Part shown: positions 1-6,752 of the stretch, one piece after another | How positions within the stretch are numbered: position 1 is the first letter of the stretch | Layout of the letters: the number at the start of each line of letters is the position of its first letter | Assembly (NCBI GenBank): GCA_021826835.1 | Contig: JAKAYH010000094.1 | Span: 1-7,820, forward strand | Reading direction: 5' to 3' | DNA length: 7,820 nucleotides | Source: Thermoplasmata archaeon | Lineage (GTDB): Archaea; Thermoplasmatota; Thermoplasmata; Thermoplasmatales; Thermoplasmataceae | Position numbers and translations under genes: made by a program | Notes under the pieces: model-generated | Seen by the model: only the letters and a program-made list of their open reading frames with translations | What the model was told of the DNA's origin: nothing | The model's database searches: none

Positions 1-9
1 TTCCGATCT
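1..9. other. Probable sequencing-adapter remnant at window edge
   Basis: The first nine bases, TTCCGATCT, equal the 3' end of the common Illumina adapter (…CTCTTCCGATCT). A nine-base match exactly at position 1 is unlikely by chance (1 in 4^9). It is best read as untrimmed adapter at a contig start, so true genomic sequence probably begins near base 10. A genuine chromosomal match cannot be excluded. Confidence 0.55.
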
Positions 10-152
10 AAATAGTTAAAAACCGTTTCACTTACTTCTCTAATAATACACTCATTTCCTAAGTTAATTAATCTCTACAGATTCCCTCAACTAAAAATTG
101 GCAATGTCTTCAAAGACAAAAATGTAAATATAGATATGGCATTATATCAATA

Positions 153-171
153 AGATATGATATCTGTATCA
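153..171. promoter_or_regulatory. Overlapping palindromes, possible operator
   Basis: AGATAT-G-ATATCT (153-165) is a perfect 13-base palindrome about 68 bases before the GHKL start. It overlaps a second inverted repeat, TGATA-TCTG-TATCA (158-171). Such a pair could bind a dimeric regulator of the GHKL gene. The region is AT-rich, so chance is a real alternative. Confidence 0.25.
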
Positions 172-207
172 TGCAAGACTATCGTCGCCATGCCTTACTC
201 GAGGCAG

Positions 208-220
208 TTTAAAATTTATA
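208..220 (+). promoter_or_regulatory. Possible archaeal TATA box for the GHKL gene
   Basis: TTTAAAATTTATA lies 13-25 bases before the ATG at 233. This resembles an archaeal box A serving a leaderless or near-leaderless transcript. The spacing is a few bases shorter than the usual 25-30 from box centre to transcript start. There is no Shine-Dalgarno sequence before the start, which fits leaderless initiation. The rest of 10-226 shows no gene: all three forward frames are closed by stops. Confidence 0.35.
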
Positions 221-232
221 AGATGATTGATA

Positions 233-2074
233 ATGAAATTTCCGGGTGAAGTGACTTTTGGGAGTATTATTGAAACACTGACCAGTGGTATATATGACGG
301 TAATTCTAATTCTATGAGAGAGTATATCCAAAACGCTATAGATTCTGGCTCAAAAAAAATCGAAATTAGCTACCAGAACAATGATGCTGAAATCGTCATC
401 AGAGATTACGGGATGGGTATGGATAAAAACGAATTGACAAATGCTCTTTCTTTAGGAGCTTCGAAGAAACCCCCCTCAGAAATAGGATGGAGAGGTATAG
501 GCATTTACAGTGGCATTCCAAATTTTAAAAGGATAATAATCACCACCAAGAAGTCTGAAGAAAAGAAGCTTACCGTTGAGATATTATCCGAAGAGATAAG
601 GAGCAGATATTTGAGTGTGCCAAGGCCTTCTGCAAGAGAAATTCTCGAATCCGGAACTACGGAAATCACCGAGATAGATGACCCTGACTTCGAACCAGGA
701 ACACAGATAACGCTCTTAGGTACTGAACAAAATCAAAAAACCTTTTTTACCCCTGACCGACTGAAGAATAAATTGATTAGAGTTTTACCGTTGCCGTTAA
801 GGGAAGATTCAATATTTAAGGAAAAAATTATACAAGTACTAAAGAAAAATGGCATAGAGGAACCTGATTTTGAGATATTTTTCAACGGTAAAAAATTATA
901 TAGACCGCCCACTGATGAAAGTATATTCGATCCAGATTCCTTCGTCTCAGGTTTGTATAAGGCTGATGACGAAACGGCTTTATTTGTCTTCTGGGCTATA
1001 ACGTCTCAGGAAAATGCAGAAATCGAAAACCGTAAAAAGAACGAATACGATCGTTTGAATCGTGGCCTCATTTTTAAACTTAAAGGAATGACCATAGGAG
1101 ACGAGCGATCACCAGAAATAACAGTCTCGCGGCTCTATTCAGGAAAGTACAACTTCTGGAATTACGGTGAAATACACGTACTGGACAGTAATATAAGGGA
1201 AAATGCCGGAAGAAACAATTTTGAGACCTTGACAGGTCATGCAGGTGAACTATTCGGAAAGGTAGCGAAGCTTATAGAAGAGCTTCAAAAGAATAACAGG
1301 CAGAAATCAAGCACTGATAAACGGAAGAAACTTGCAGACATAGAAGATAAAATAAAAAATAAGACTATATCAAAGCAGGAGGCCAAAAAGGAGCTTAAAA
1401 GGATCAAAAAGGCCATTGAGGGAAGCCAAACAGGAAGCGAAGAAGAAACCCTGAGGTCTTACAGCGAAGTACTGAGAAAAAGGAAAGAAGATGAACTGAA
1501 AAAGATAGAAGGATTACTCAAAGAAGTTGAAGTTCAGGCGGATGTTGAAGAATCCTCACCTGCCGATATACTTCAAAAGATACTACCTAAAGAAATCCTA
1601 AATCCGATTTCTCAAAAAATCAAGAATCCTGAAAAGAGGTTGGAACGCAATTTGTTTTCCCAGTTAGAGGAGAAGCTCTCATCTCTTGCTGGAATAAAAA
1701 AAGAGGAATTCAATAAATTAGTGAGCGAAGTTTTTGCAATACAGCCCCCTGGCGATCTAAAATCGATCAAACAAAAAGCGAAGGTTTTCATAATAGATCC
1801 ACTTAAAATTTACAATGACAGCCCAAATGATACAAACAACCAGAAATATACCTATCTGATCAACGCGAACTTTGGGCAGGCGATTTTGGCTTTATACCAG
1901 ATCTTCGTTAACGGTGAAAAGCATCATTCAGATACATTTAAAAAAGAATGGTATGACAAGATGAGCAAAGAAGATAGGGATCTATTTTTCATTGAGCTAG
2001 GTTGCACTATAGACCTATTTTCAAGAATAATTGAACGCAGTAAGCCGAGAGACAGCTTTGGACCCCTACCTTGA
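233..2074 (+). CDS. GHKL (Hsp90/MutL/MORC-like) ATPase with coiled-coil C-terminal half
   Basis: The product has 613 residues from the ATG at 233. An in-frame TTG at 227 would add two; ATG is preferred. The N-terminal domain carries the Bergerat ATP-binding motifs. The N box is REYIQNAID (E30, N34, D37), motif I is DYGMGMD (D58, G60, G62), the glycine-rich lid is GWRGIGIYSG (about 85-94), and GTQITLLG (about 156-163) fits the last ATP-contact motif. A second transducer-like domain runs to about residue 335 and contains ENAGRNNFE. Residues about 345-435 are charged heptad-like helix, probably coiled coil. The rest is helical and unrecognised. Family members clamp or remodel proteins or DNA using ATP-driven dimerisation. 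Published work describes prokaryotic MutL/MORC-like GHKL proteins in restriction-type loci, and a PD-(D/E)xK nuclease and an Mrr remnant lie downstream here. A defence role is inference. No membrane segment or signal peptide is visible, so it is probably cytoplasmic. Confidence 0.88.
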   Translation: MKFPGEVTFGSIIETLTSGIYDGNSNSMREYIQNAIDSGSKKIEISYQNNDAEIVIRDYGMGMDKNELTNALSLGASKKPPSEIGWRGIGIYSGIPNFKRIIITTKKSEEKKLTVEILSEEIRSRYLSVPRPSAREILESGTTEITEIDDPDFEPGTQITLLGTEQNQKTFFTPDRLKNKLIRVLPLPLREDSIFKEKIIQVLKKNGIEEPDFEIFFNGKKLYRPPTDESIFDPDSFVSGLYKADDETALFVFWAITSQENAEIENRKKNEYDRLNRGLIFKLKGMTIGDERSPEITVSRLYSGKYNFWNYGEIHVLDSNIRENAGRNNFETLTGHAGELFGKVAKLIEELQKNNRQKSSTDKRKKLADIEDKIKNKTISKQEAKKELKRIKKAIEGSQTGSEEETLRSYSEVLRKRKEDELKKIEGLLKEVEVQADVEESSPADILQKILPKEILNPISQKIKNPEKRLERNLFSQLEEKLSSLAGIKKEEFNKLVSEVFAIQPPGDLKSIKQKAKVFIIDPLKIYNDSPNDTNNQKYTYLINANFGQAILALYQIFVNGEKHHSDTFKKEWYDKMSKEDRDLFFIELGCTIDLFSRIIERSKPRDSFGPLP

Positions 2075-2076
2075 TA

Positions 2077-2104
2077 CAATATTGGATCCAAAATTGCTTT
2101 TTTT
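2077..2104 (+). terminator. Hairpin plus T7 terminator after the GHKL gene
   Basis: Two bases after the TGA stop, 2077-2096 form an inverted repeat: CAAT/ATTG, an A·A mismatch, then the palindrome TTGGATCCAA. One C separates it from seven Ts (2098-2104). Oligo-T alone can terminate archaeal transcription, and the hairpin strengthens the call. It suggests the GHKL gene is transcribed separately from the radical SAM gene. Confidence 0.6.
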
Positions 2105-2113
2105 GAGAAATCC

Positions 2114-2120
2114 TTATTAA
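2114..2120 (+). promoter_or_regulatory. Possible TATA element for the radical SAM gene
   Basis: TTATTAA lies 26-32 bases before the ATG at 2146, the distance expected for box A of a leaderless archaeal transcript. The surrounding DNA is AT-rich, so this is weak evidence. No ribosome-binding site is seen before the ATG. Confidence 0.3.
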
Positions 2121-2145
2121 TCAATAACTCCTAGCTTATATTAAG

Positions 2146-3285
2146 ATGAAAATCCTACTGGTTGAACCTAATTACTATTCCCGGTACCCCCCCCTTGGTT
2201 TATTAAAGCTTGCTTCTTATTATAGGGCATACGGGAACAAAGTTTACTATGTGGTCGGAGCGGACGGAAGTACAGATAAAATAGAAAAAATAAGGCAAAT
2301 TGATATTACTTCACTCTTTACCTACGCTTGGAAGCCAGTGCACCAAGCTATAGGATATTACCATGCCTTATTTCCAGAAGCTAGAATCAATGTTGGAGGA
2401 ATATATGCAACTCTTATGCCAGAACACATCAAAAAGCGCTATCCGTTTGTGAACGTTCACATGGGTTTGCATCCAAAGGCGGAAAGCAGGATGCCGGCAT
2501 ACGATATTTTAAAGACTATTGATAAGTGGAAAGAATGGGACAGTTCCATAGTCTTCACATCAAGGGGATGTGTAAGAAAATGTCCTTTTTGTGTCGTTCC
2601 AAAGATAGAGGGCGGCATGAGGGATGAAAAAACATCCATAATCGATCTCATGCATCCATCTCACAAGAAGGTGACTATATGGGACAACAACTTCCTAGCA
2701 TCGCCTTACGCGAAGTCCATGCTAAGGGAACTCATAGACAATGGCATCGAAGCGGACTTCAACCAGGGTCTCGACGCCAGGCTCATAGACGCAGAGACCG
2801 CTGGGCTGCTAGCCGATGTCAGATCGAAGAGCATACACATGGCCTATGACTGGCCGTGGGAGGGGCCATTCGTGAAGAGAGCGATCGATCTGTTAAGCGG
2901 GGCAGGGTACAGAAGGAAGAACCTGATATTCTACATGCTATACAACTTCTGGGACGACAAGCACAGGAAGGGGGACACGCCAATAGATTTCTTGAACAGG
3001 CTGCAGGACCTGATGGGATGGGGTGTATCTGCATATCCGATGCGTTTCATACCACTAGATGCCCTGGAAAGAAACTCATATGTTTCGCCGCTGTGGACTA
3101 AAGATCAGCTTGAGATGGTCGCGGATGCCAGAAGGGTGCTTGGCTATGCAGGTACATTTGTATCGTACAGGGGTTTCGTGGATAAGATCGCATCCGCAAT
3201 GAACTTTGAGGAGGCGATGGAGTTGAGGCCACTAAAGCCGAAGACAAAGAACATGGTGCCGGCAATGGCTCCAGAAGTCTATTAA
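2146..3285 (+). CDS. Radical SAM protein of unknown substrate
   Basis: The product has 379 residues. The iron-sulphur cluster motif CxxxCxxC is CVRKCPFC (C142, C146, C149). It should bind a [4Fe-4S] cluster that cleaves S-adenosylmethionine. The first 120 residues look like a degenerate B12-binding-type Rossmann domain (MKILLVEPNYY, GGIYATLMPEHI). I see no clear DxHxxG cobalamin ligand motif. HPSHKKVTIWDNN (about 170-182) and DFNQGLDARL (about 204-213) resemble conserved blocks of an uncharacterised archaeal and bacterial radical SAM family. FVSYRGF sits near the C-terminus. The reaction is unknown. The gene begins after the GHKL terminator and no partner overlaps it. By hand count GC is about 33-43% over 2161-2580 and about 48-63% over 2761-3180, so the two halves may have different origins. 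A C8 run (2187-2194) spans codons 14-17. Confidence 0.85.
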   Translation: MKILLVEPNYYSRYPPLGLLKLASYYRAYGNKVYYVVGADGSTDKIEKIRQIDITSLFTYAWKPVHQAIGYYHALFPEARINVGGIYATLMPEHIKKRYPFVNVHMGLHPKAESRMPAYDILKTIDKWKEWDSSIVFTSRGCVRKCPFCVVPKIEGGMRDEKTSIIDLMHPSHKKVTIWDNNFLASPYAKSMLRELIDNGIEADFNQGLDARLIDAETAGLLADVRSKSIHMAYDWPWEGPFVKRAIDLLSGAGYRRKNLIFYMLYNFWDDKHRKGDTPIDFLNRLQDLMGWGVSAYPMRFIPLDALERNSYVSPLWTKDQLEMVADARRVLGYAGTFVSYRGFVDKIASAMNFEEAMELRPLKPKTKNMVPAMAPEVY

Positions 3286-3318
3286 AGCAATAGTGTCAAC
3301 AATGTGATACTTGGATCG

Positions 3319-3324
3319 TTTTTT
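3319..3324 (+). terminator. T6 tract, possible terminator of the radical SAM gene
   Basis: Six Ts start 34 bases after the radical SAM stop codon. No hairpin precedes them. In archaea a short oligo-T tract can end transcription without a stem. Confidence 0.35.
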
Positions 3325-3341
3325 GAGCCTTTCTATGTTCT

Positions 3342-3712
3342 ATGCCTACAAAGGAAAAATTTAGCATGAAAGAGCGACTTAATAAAGGAAATATGTGGAT
3401 CTCAGGGTATTACATGAGAAAAAGAATAGTAACTGGTCAGTCTGTTGTGCCTGACAATTTCATCCCGGTTTGGCACTTCTTTTGATAATTGATGGAGCAT
3501 CTTCAATGAAATTCTTACCTCTCAACTTTGTAAAGAAGAACAGAAAAGAGGTCTTCCTATACCTGGACAATCCTGAAGTAGAGAAGACCTCAGACAAGGC
3601 AGAACAGCACTTCTCGGTACAGTCATGGCTGTTCAAGCATAGGTTCAAGACAAAGGATGGTCTTCTAAGGACATCCTACTGGTATCATTGGTACTTATCA
3701 ACAGGGAATTGA
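3342..3712 (+). pseudogene. Frameshifted transposase remnant
   Basis: Two frames together make one broken protein. The first (ATG 3342, stop at 3483-3485) encodes 47 residues including GYYMRKRIVTGQSVVPDNF. The second, open from 3482 to 3712, continues with LIIDGASSMKFLPL. It ends in DKAEQHFSVQSWLFKHRFKT and SYWYHWYLSTG, which look like the C-terminal end of a DDE transposase. The glutamate in AEQ may be the last catalytic residue. One missing T in the T4 run at 3480-3483 joins the frames exactly. The joined product is only about 120 residues, far below a working transposase, so the core is missing too. I cannot name the IS family. That the first fragment belongs to the same protein is likely but not certain. 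No terminal repeats were found. Confidence 0.6.
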
Positions 3713-3761
3713 CAATGTCCGAATAACATAAGGATTATTACTTACTAAGAAGTACACTTTT

Positions 3762-4601
3762 ATGCCTCTATGGGACACGATTAAGGGGTCTATAAAAGGA
3801 ACAACTAAGAATATTCAAGATTCAATAAAAGAGAAGCGAAAATTAAAACAGTCTAAGGAAGAAATTTTGGAAAAATTTGAAATATCCCAGATGAAACAAA
3901 TTTGCAAGGAATATATTGGTAAAGAGCCAGAACCTTACGAAATAAGCCCTATAACAGGGGAAAAGCGAAGACGTGATTTAACAAGAAGAGTGTATGTTAA
4001 TTTTATTGAATCTAGGGTTTCTTTGGATGTTTTGAAAAATTATGCTGAAAAATTTAGAATTACCATATACAAAGAAGTAGAAAATCACTCGCCTAACAGT
4101 AAGAACGGTTTCAACCAATCGTCAACTAGTGGTCCCCTGAAGTATATTACTAAACAGTCAAAACCTGTACAAGCAAATGATTATTTGCCTAAATTGGAGG
4201 AAAATTATACTAGGTTGAAAGAAATATTAGATTACATCAAAAATGAATTTGATAATTATCGATATAAGATTAGAGATGAAAGAGAGCTAGAATCAATGAT
4301 AGAAATTTATCTAAAAACGAGGTACAAGTTTACACAAAGACAGTACCCCATAGGAAGTGATAGAATAGATATTTTAGTAGATGGGAAATACGCAATTGAA
4401 TTAAAGAAAGCTACAAGCATAGAAAGACTAAGAGGTTTAGTTAATCAAGTAGAGGATTATCAAAAACACTTTGAGAATAAGGGGGCTGTAGGGGCTATTA
4501 TATGGGATTCTGGAAAAATGAGAGCCTCCGACATTGAAAGCAAACGCCAGGAATTAATAGCTAAGGGCTCTTACGCTGTAATAATTCATGCTAAATCGTG
4601 A
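3762..4601 (+). CDS. PD-(D/E)xK-fold nuclease, restriction-endonuclease-like
   Basis: The product has 279 residues and is lysine-rich. The C-terminal domain (about 170-279) has the signature of the restriction-endonuclease fold. A helix glutamate (E175 or E177, in RELESMIEIYL) precedes RIDILVDGKYAIELKK, which supplies D203, E213 and K215 as the metal-binding and catalytic set. Q229 in the next helix (LVNQVEDYQ) and the strand GAVGAIIWD complete the pattern, as in Mrr-like and other archaeal nucleases. The N-terminal part has a basic helix (1-35) and a helical unit at about 35-100 (EILEKFEISQMKQICKEYIG… SLDVLKNYAEKF). That unit may bind DNA or a partner; I do not recognise it. A polar linker covers about 105-135. 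The ATG is 50 bases past the transposase remnant and lacks a Shine-Dalgarno site. The predicted job is DNA cleavage, perhaps in host defence. No methylase is visible in the window, so its self-protection is unknown. Confidence 0.78.
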   Translation: MPLWDTIKGSIKGTTKNIQDSIKEKRKLKQSKEEILEKFEISQMKQICKEYIGKEPEPYEISPITGEKRRRDLTRRVYVNFIESRVSLDVLKNYAEKFRITIYKEVENHSPNSKNGFNQSSTSGPLKYITKQSKPVQANDYLPKLEENYTRLKEILDYIKNEFDNYRYKIRDERELESMIEIYLKTRYKFTQRQYPIGSDRIDILVDGKYAIELKKATSIERLRGLVNQVEDYQKHFENKGAVGAIIWDSGKMRASDIESKRQELIAKGSYAVIIHAKS

Positions 4602-4703
4602 TACTAAATCCCATTTCAACCCCATTCTCCCACAAAGTATAAGTTACAAGGATCTTAATAGAGTTCCATCCTTTGTTCACCTTAAATGACTAAAACATAC
4701 TAA

Positions 4704-5278
4704 AAAAAGTTAATCGGCATTACTCGTAGGAATATTTCATCATCTGCAGCTCTTATCTCAAATGAAGAGATTGAATCTATTTTTAAAAAGAGAGAGGGAG
4801 TTCCTACTGAAGAGTTATGGGAGGTTTTGCATAACACAAAATCTTCTGGCTTTGAAAGAATCATAACAGACGTGGTTATACGGATGGGATACTGTAAGGA
4901 TTTTGAGGAAATTACTAAGGCAATTTGTCTACCTGGCGATGAAAGACTAGATAGTGAGGCATCGCAAGATAAATTAGGATTTGACAAGATATATCTTCAA
5001 GCTAAAGGATGGGACAAATATCAGACAGTTAGTGCAAAGGAAGGGAGAGATTTTAGCGGAGCATTGTCTGGTAACCTGGCCGAAAAAGACATATTCATAA
5101 CAACGCTAAATTTCCTAAAGAAGCTTTAGAATTTTCTGAAAAGGATTCTGACCATAAAATTACCTTGATAGACGGTCTGAAGCTAGCAAACCTCATGACA
5201 CAGAATAATGTTGGAGTCCGAGTTGTGACAAATTATAATTTGAAGGAGATAGACAAAGACTATTTCGAGTCATTTTGA
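4704..5278 (+). pseudogene. mrr: Decayed Mrr-type restriction endonuclease
   Basis: One frame is open from 4704 to 5129, preceded by an in-frame TAA at 4701-4703. It contains FERIITDVVIRMGY, GDERLDSEASQDKLGFD, KIYLQAKGW, FSGALSG and DIFITTLNF. These line up in order with the Mrr catalytic domain (helix, GDxxxD, QAK, TTS-F motif). The active-site Asp of GDERLD and the Lys of QAK are kept, but the usual glycines of GDGGIDG are lost. The frame then shifts near 5114 and continues as FPKEALEF, ITLIDGLKLANLM, NVGVRVV and IDKDYFESF, ending at 5278. That is the normal Mrr C-terminus. One missing C (CCC to CC at 5114-5115) explains the shift. The N-terminal winged-helix domain is missing or unrecognisable and no normal ATG start exists. 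The family cuts modified (methylated) DNA. The gene is probably dead, unless the frameshift is an assembly error. Confidence 0.75.
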
Positions 5279-5289
5279 TAACGAGGGCG

Positions 5290-5439
5290 ATGTGCAATAG
5301 TGAAGAAGACAACAAGCATTATGACATAGATTTTGAAACAATTAAAAAGAAATTCAAAAGAGCGGATTACAACAATATAAACAGTCTTATTATGTACGAA
5401 AAACGTGCCCTGCACCATTATAGAACTGGAACACCATGA
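5290..5439 (+). CDS. Doubtful small ORF, possibly truncated by IS insertion
   Basis: This frame encodes 49 residues from an ATG 11 bases after the Mrr remnant. It is charged (DIDFETIKKKFKRADYNN) and ends RTGTP. I recognise no family. Its last codons overlap the proposed left terminal repeat of the IS3-type element (5406-5434). If that repeat is real, the original gene was longer and its tail was replaced by IS sequence. No ribosome-binding site is seen. It may equally be chance open frame in decayed DNA. Confidence 0.25.
   Translation: MCNSEEDNKHYDIDFETIKKKFKRADYNNINSLIMYEKRALHHYRTGTP
5406..5434 (+). repeat. Candidate left inverted repeat of the IS3-type element
   Basis: This segment aligns with the reverse complement of 7672-7699 at roughly 20 of 29 positions by hand. 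It shares CTGC, CCA and the eight-base end TGGAACAC. It has no other explanation in its surroundings. Gaps in the middle keep confidence moderate. Confidence 0.45.
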
Positions 5440-5452
5440 TAATAATACTTCT

Positions 5453-5471
5453 ATGAAAAAAGTTCGTTAGG
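5453..5471 (+). repeat. IS110 element inverted end, transposase 3' side
   Basis: ATGAAAAAAGTTC (5453-5465) is the exact reverse complement of 6781-6793. After one extra base, TTAGG (5467-5471) also matches CCTAA at 6776-6780. It overlaps the first base of the transposase stop codon (5451-5453, read on the minus strand), so this side has no non-coding spacer. Confidence 0.7.
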
Positions 5472-5476
5472 CGAAC
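5456..5476 (-). terminator. Hairpin plus U6 terminator at the end of the IS110 transposase
   Basis: Read on the minus strand, GTTCG-CCTAA-CGAAC is followed directly by TTTTTT, the form of an intrinsic terminator. It lies inside the last eight codons before the stop at 5451-5453 and partly forms the inverted end of the element, so coding, terminator and IS end overlap. Confidence 0.5.
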
Positions 5477-6600
5477 CTCTTATCCTTTTCTTCTTTATAA
5501 AGTTCATCACCTCATCGAGTTTCTTTATCAGAGAAGGATTCTGTGCCCTTACACGCATGGAATTCATCTTCCTCTCTGTCAAGGCATCGATCTCGTCAAC
5601 GAAATCCTCTCCTTTCTTCAGCATTGTGTATATCATCTCGATAAGTATTCTTGCTATTGCAACTATCGCCCGATTCTTTCCGATCCTGCGTACAATGCTG
5701 AGGTATTTCGATTTCAACCTTTTTGAGTGCTTGATTACGATGTGTGCTGCATTGACGAGTATGAATCTCAGCATTGACGGTCCGTGTTTTGTTATATGCC
5801 CTCTTATGTCCCGATTACCGGATTGATCCTGTCTCGGTACAAGGCCGGAATAAGCTGAGAGTTTCTCCTTTGTCGCGAATCTCGATACATCATCTATTTC
5901 CGAGATTACGACGGCAGCGGAGTATACATTTATTCCCGGAATTGTCATGATCCTCTCAACATCCTTGTTTCCGAGGACCATCCTCGATATCTGATCCTCA
6001 ACACCCCTCGCCTGATCGGAGAGATTCGATATCCTTTCCAGAGTTGAGGAAAGGATGAATCTGTCGGATTCGGAAAGGAGAGAGGAGGCCTTTTCGATCT
6101 CCGCAATACCCTTCTTTCCGAAGATGTCTGTTGCCTCTATTGCTATTCCATAGGAGGAGAGTAAAGCGTGTATACGATTCTTCAGCATCGTTATCTCCTC
6201 CCCTATCGACTTTCTGTACCTCGTTATGGATCGGAGATCCTCTGATTCTCTCGAGGGTAGATGTACCTCAGGGAGTTCACCGAGCCTCAGAAGCTTTGCA
6301 AGCTTGTATGAATCTTCCTTATCGTTTTTCTTTACTGTATTGAATATCAGAGATAGTTTTGAAGGATCCGCCAGGTGTACAGAGAAACCGAGATCACGAA
6401 GCTTCCTGGCAACATACTTACCCGTTGTGGATACTTCCAAGGCTATCTCGTTTCCATATACGGGATACCTCGATCTGAAGGATTCCCATGATTCCTCACT
6501 GTTGGCTATCTCATACTGTTCCTTTACATCTTATTCTCTTCCATTTCCGTAACATATACGGTACGTTTATGTACATCCAAACCAATATAGATATTGACCA

Positions 6601-6606
6601 CCTCCT
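6601..6606 (-). promoter_or_regulatory. Shine-Dalgarno site of the IS110 transposase
   Basis: Minus-strand AGGAGG is followed by eight bases (TGGTCAAT) and then ATC-TAT-ATT-GGT. The spacing is right for a start at 6592, where family members usually begin MYIG. This supports an original ATG there. The GTG at 6601-6599 overlaps the site itself and is too close to use it. Confidence 0.6.
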
Positions 6607-6614
6607 AGTGGTTT

Positions 6615-6752
6615 GTGAGAGTTCGAGTCGGAGTATGCTCGACAGTCTTCTATTCACCCTTGTTTCAGGGTAGTATGTCGAGACGAAGGGCAGCGAATCT
6701 AAAGAGCGGCCTCATGGGCCAAGTGAAATTTCTGCTGCCTTCCGACTCTCAC
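6615..6752 (-). ncRNA. Candidate bridge RNA in the IS110 leader
   Basis: The leader upstream of the transposase folds into nested pairings (plus coordinates). GTGA 6615-6618 pairs with TCAC 6749-6752 and GAGTCGG 6625-6631 with CCGACTC 6742-6748, 11 pairs with one six-base bulge. Inside, AAG 6686-6688 and GCAGC 6690-6694 pair with GCTGC 6734-6738 and CTT 6739-6741. A GGCC/GGCC hairpin with a five-base loop (6708-6720) closes the centre. A separate CCCT/AGGG hairpin spans 6657-6670. No transposase homology lies here. IS110 bridge RNAs come from this leader in characterised IS110-group elements, so position and structure fit. Transcription and the exact RNA ends are unknown, and I did not map the guide loops. 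Confidence 0.4.

Larger units (their letters stand above)
5451..6592 (-). pseudogene. IS110-family transposase, start codon lost and frameshifted
   Basis: Joined, the product is about 380 residues. The beginning reads (I)YIGLDVHKRTVYVTEMEEN (6592 downward). One frame later it continues VKEQYEIANSEESWESF… EIALEVSTTG and on to the stop at 5451-5453. The RuvC-like DEDD catalytic residues are D6 (GLDVHK), E53 (ALEVS) and D91 and D94 (NDKEDSYKLAKL). The C-terminal IS116/IS110/IS902 domain is present: VERIMTIPGINVYSAAVV, LSAYSGLVPRQDQSGN, HITKHGPSMLRFILVNAA. It should hold the catalytic serine; S258 and S273 are candidates. The expected start ATG-TAT-ATT-GGT reads ATC (6592-6590), eight bases after AGGAGG. 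A single missing G near 6530 breaks the frame between ENK and DVK. A TTG at 6440 opens the longest intact stretch but lacks D6 and the region before E53. Confidence 0.8.

Noticed and set aside
2819..3101. Open frames on both strands within the radical SAM gene
   Set aside because: They lie in the GC-richer half, where stop codons are rare, and their products are low-complexity and unlike known proteins.
5451..6440. Treating the 329-codon open frame from TTG 6440 as the complete transposase
   Set aside because: The missing N-terminal D6 motif (GLDVHK) is encoded just upstream in another frame, so the long frame is only the larger part of a broken gene.
5557..6552. Several plus-strand open frames of 70-108 codons opposite the IS110 transposase
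   Set aside because: They are antisense shadows of a clearly recognised transposase and show no domain of their own.
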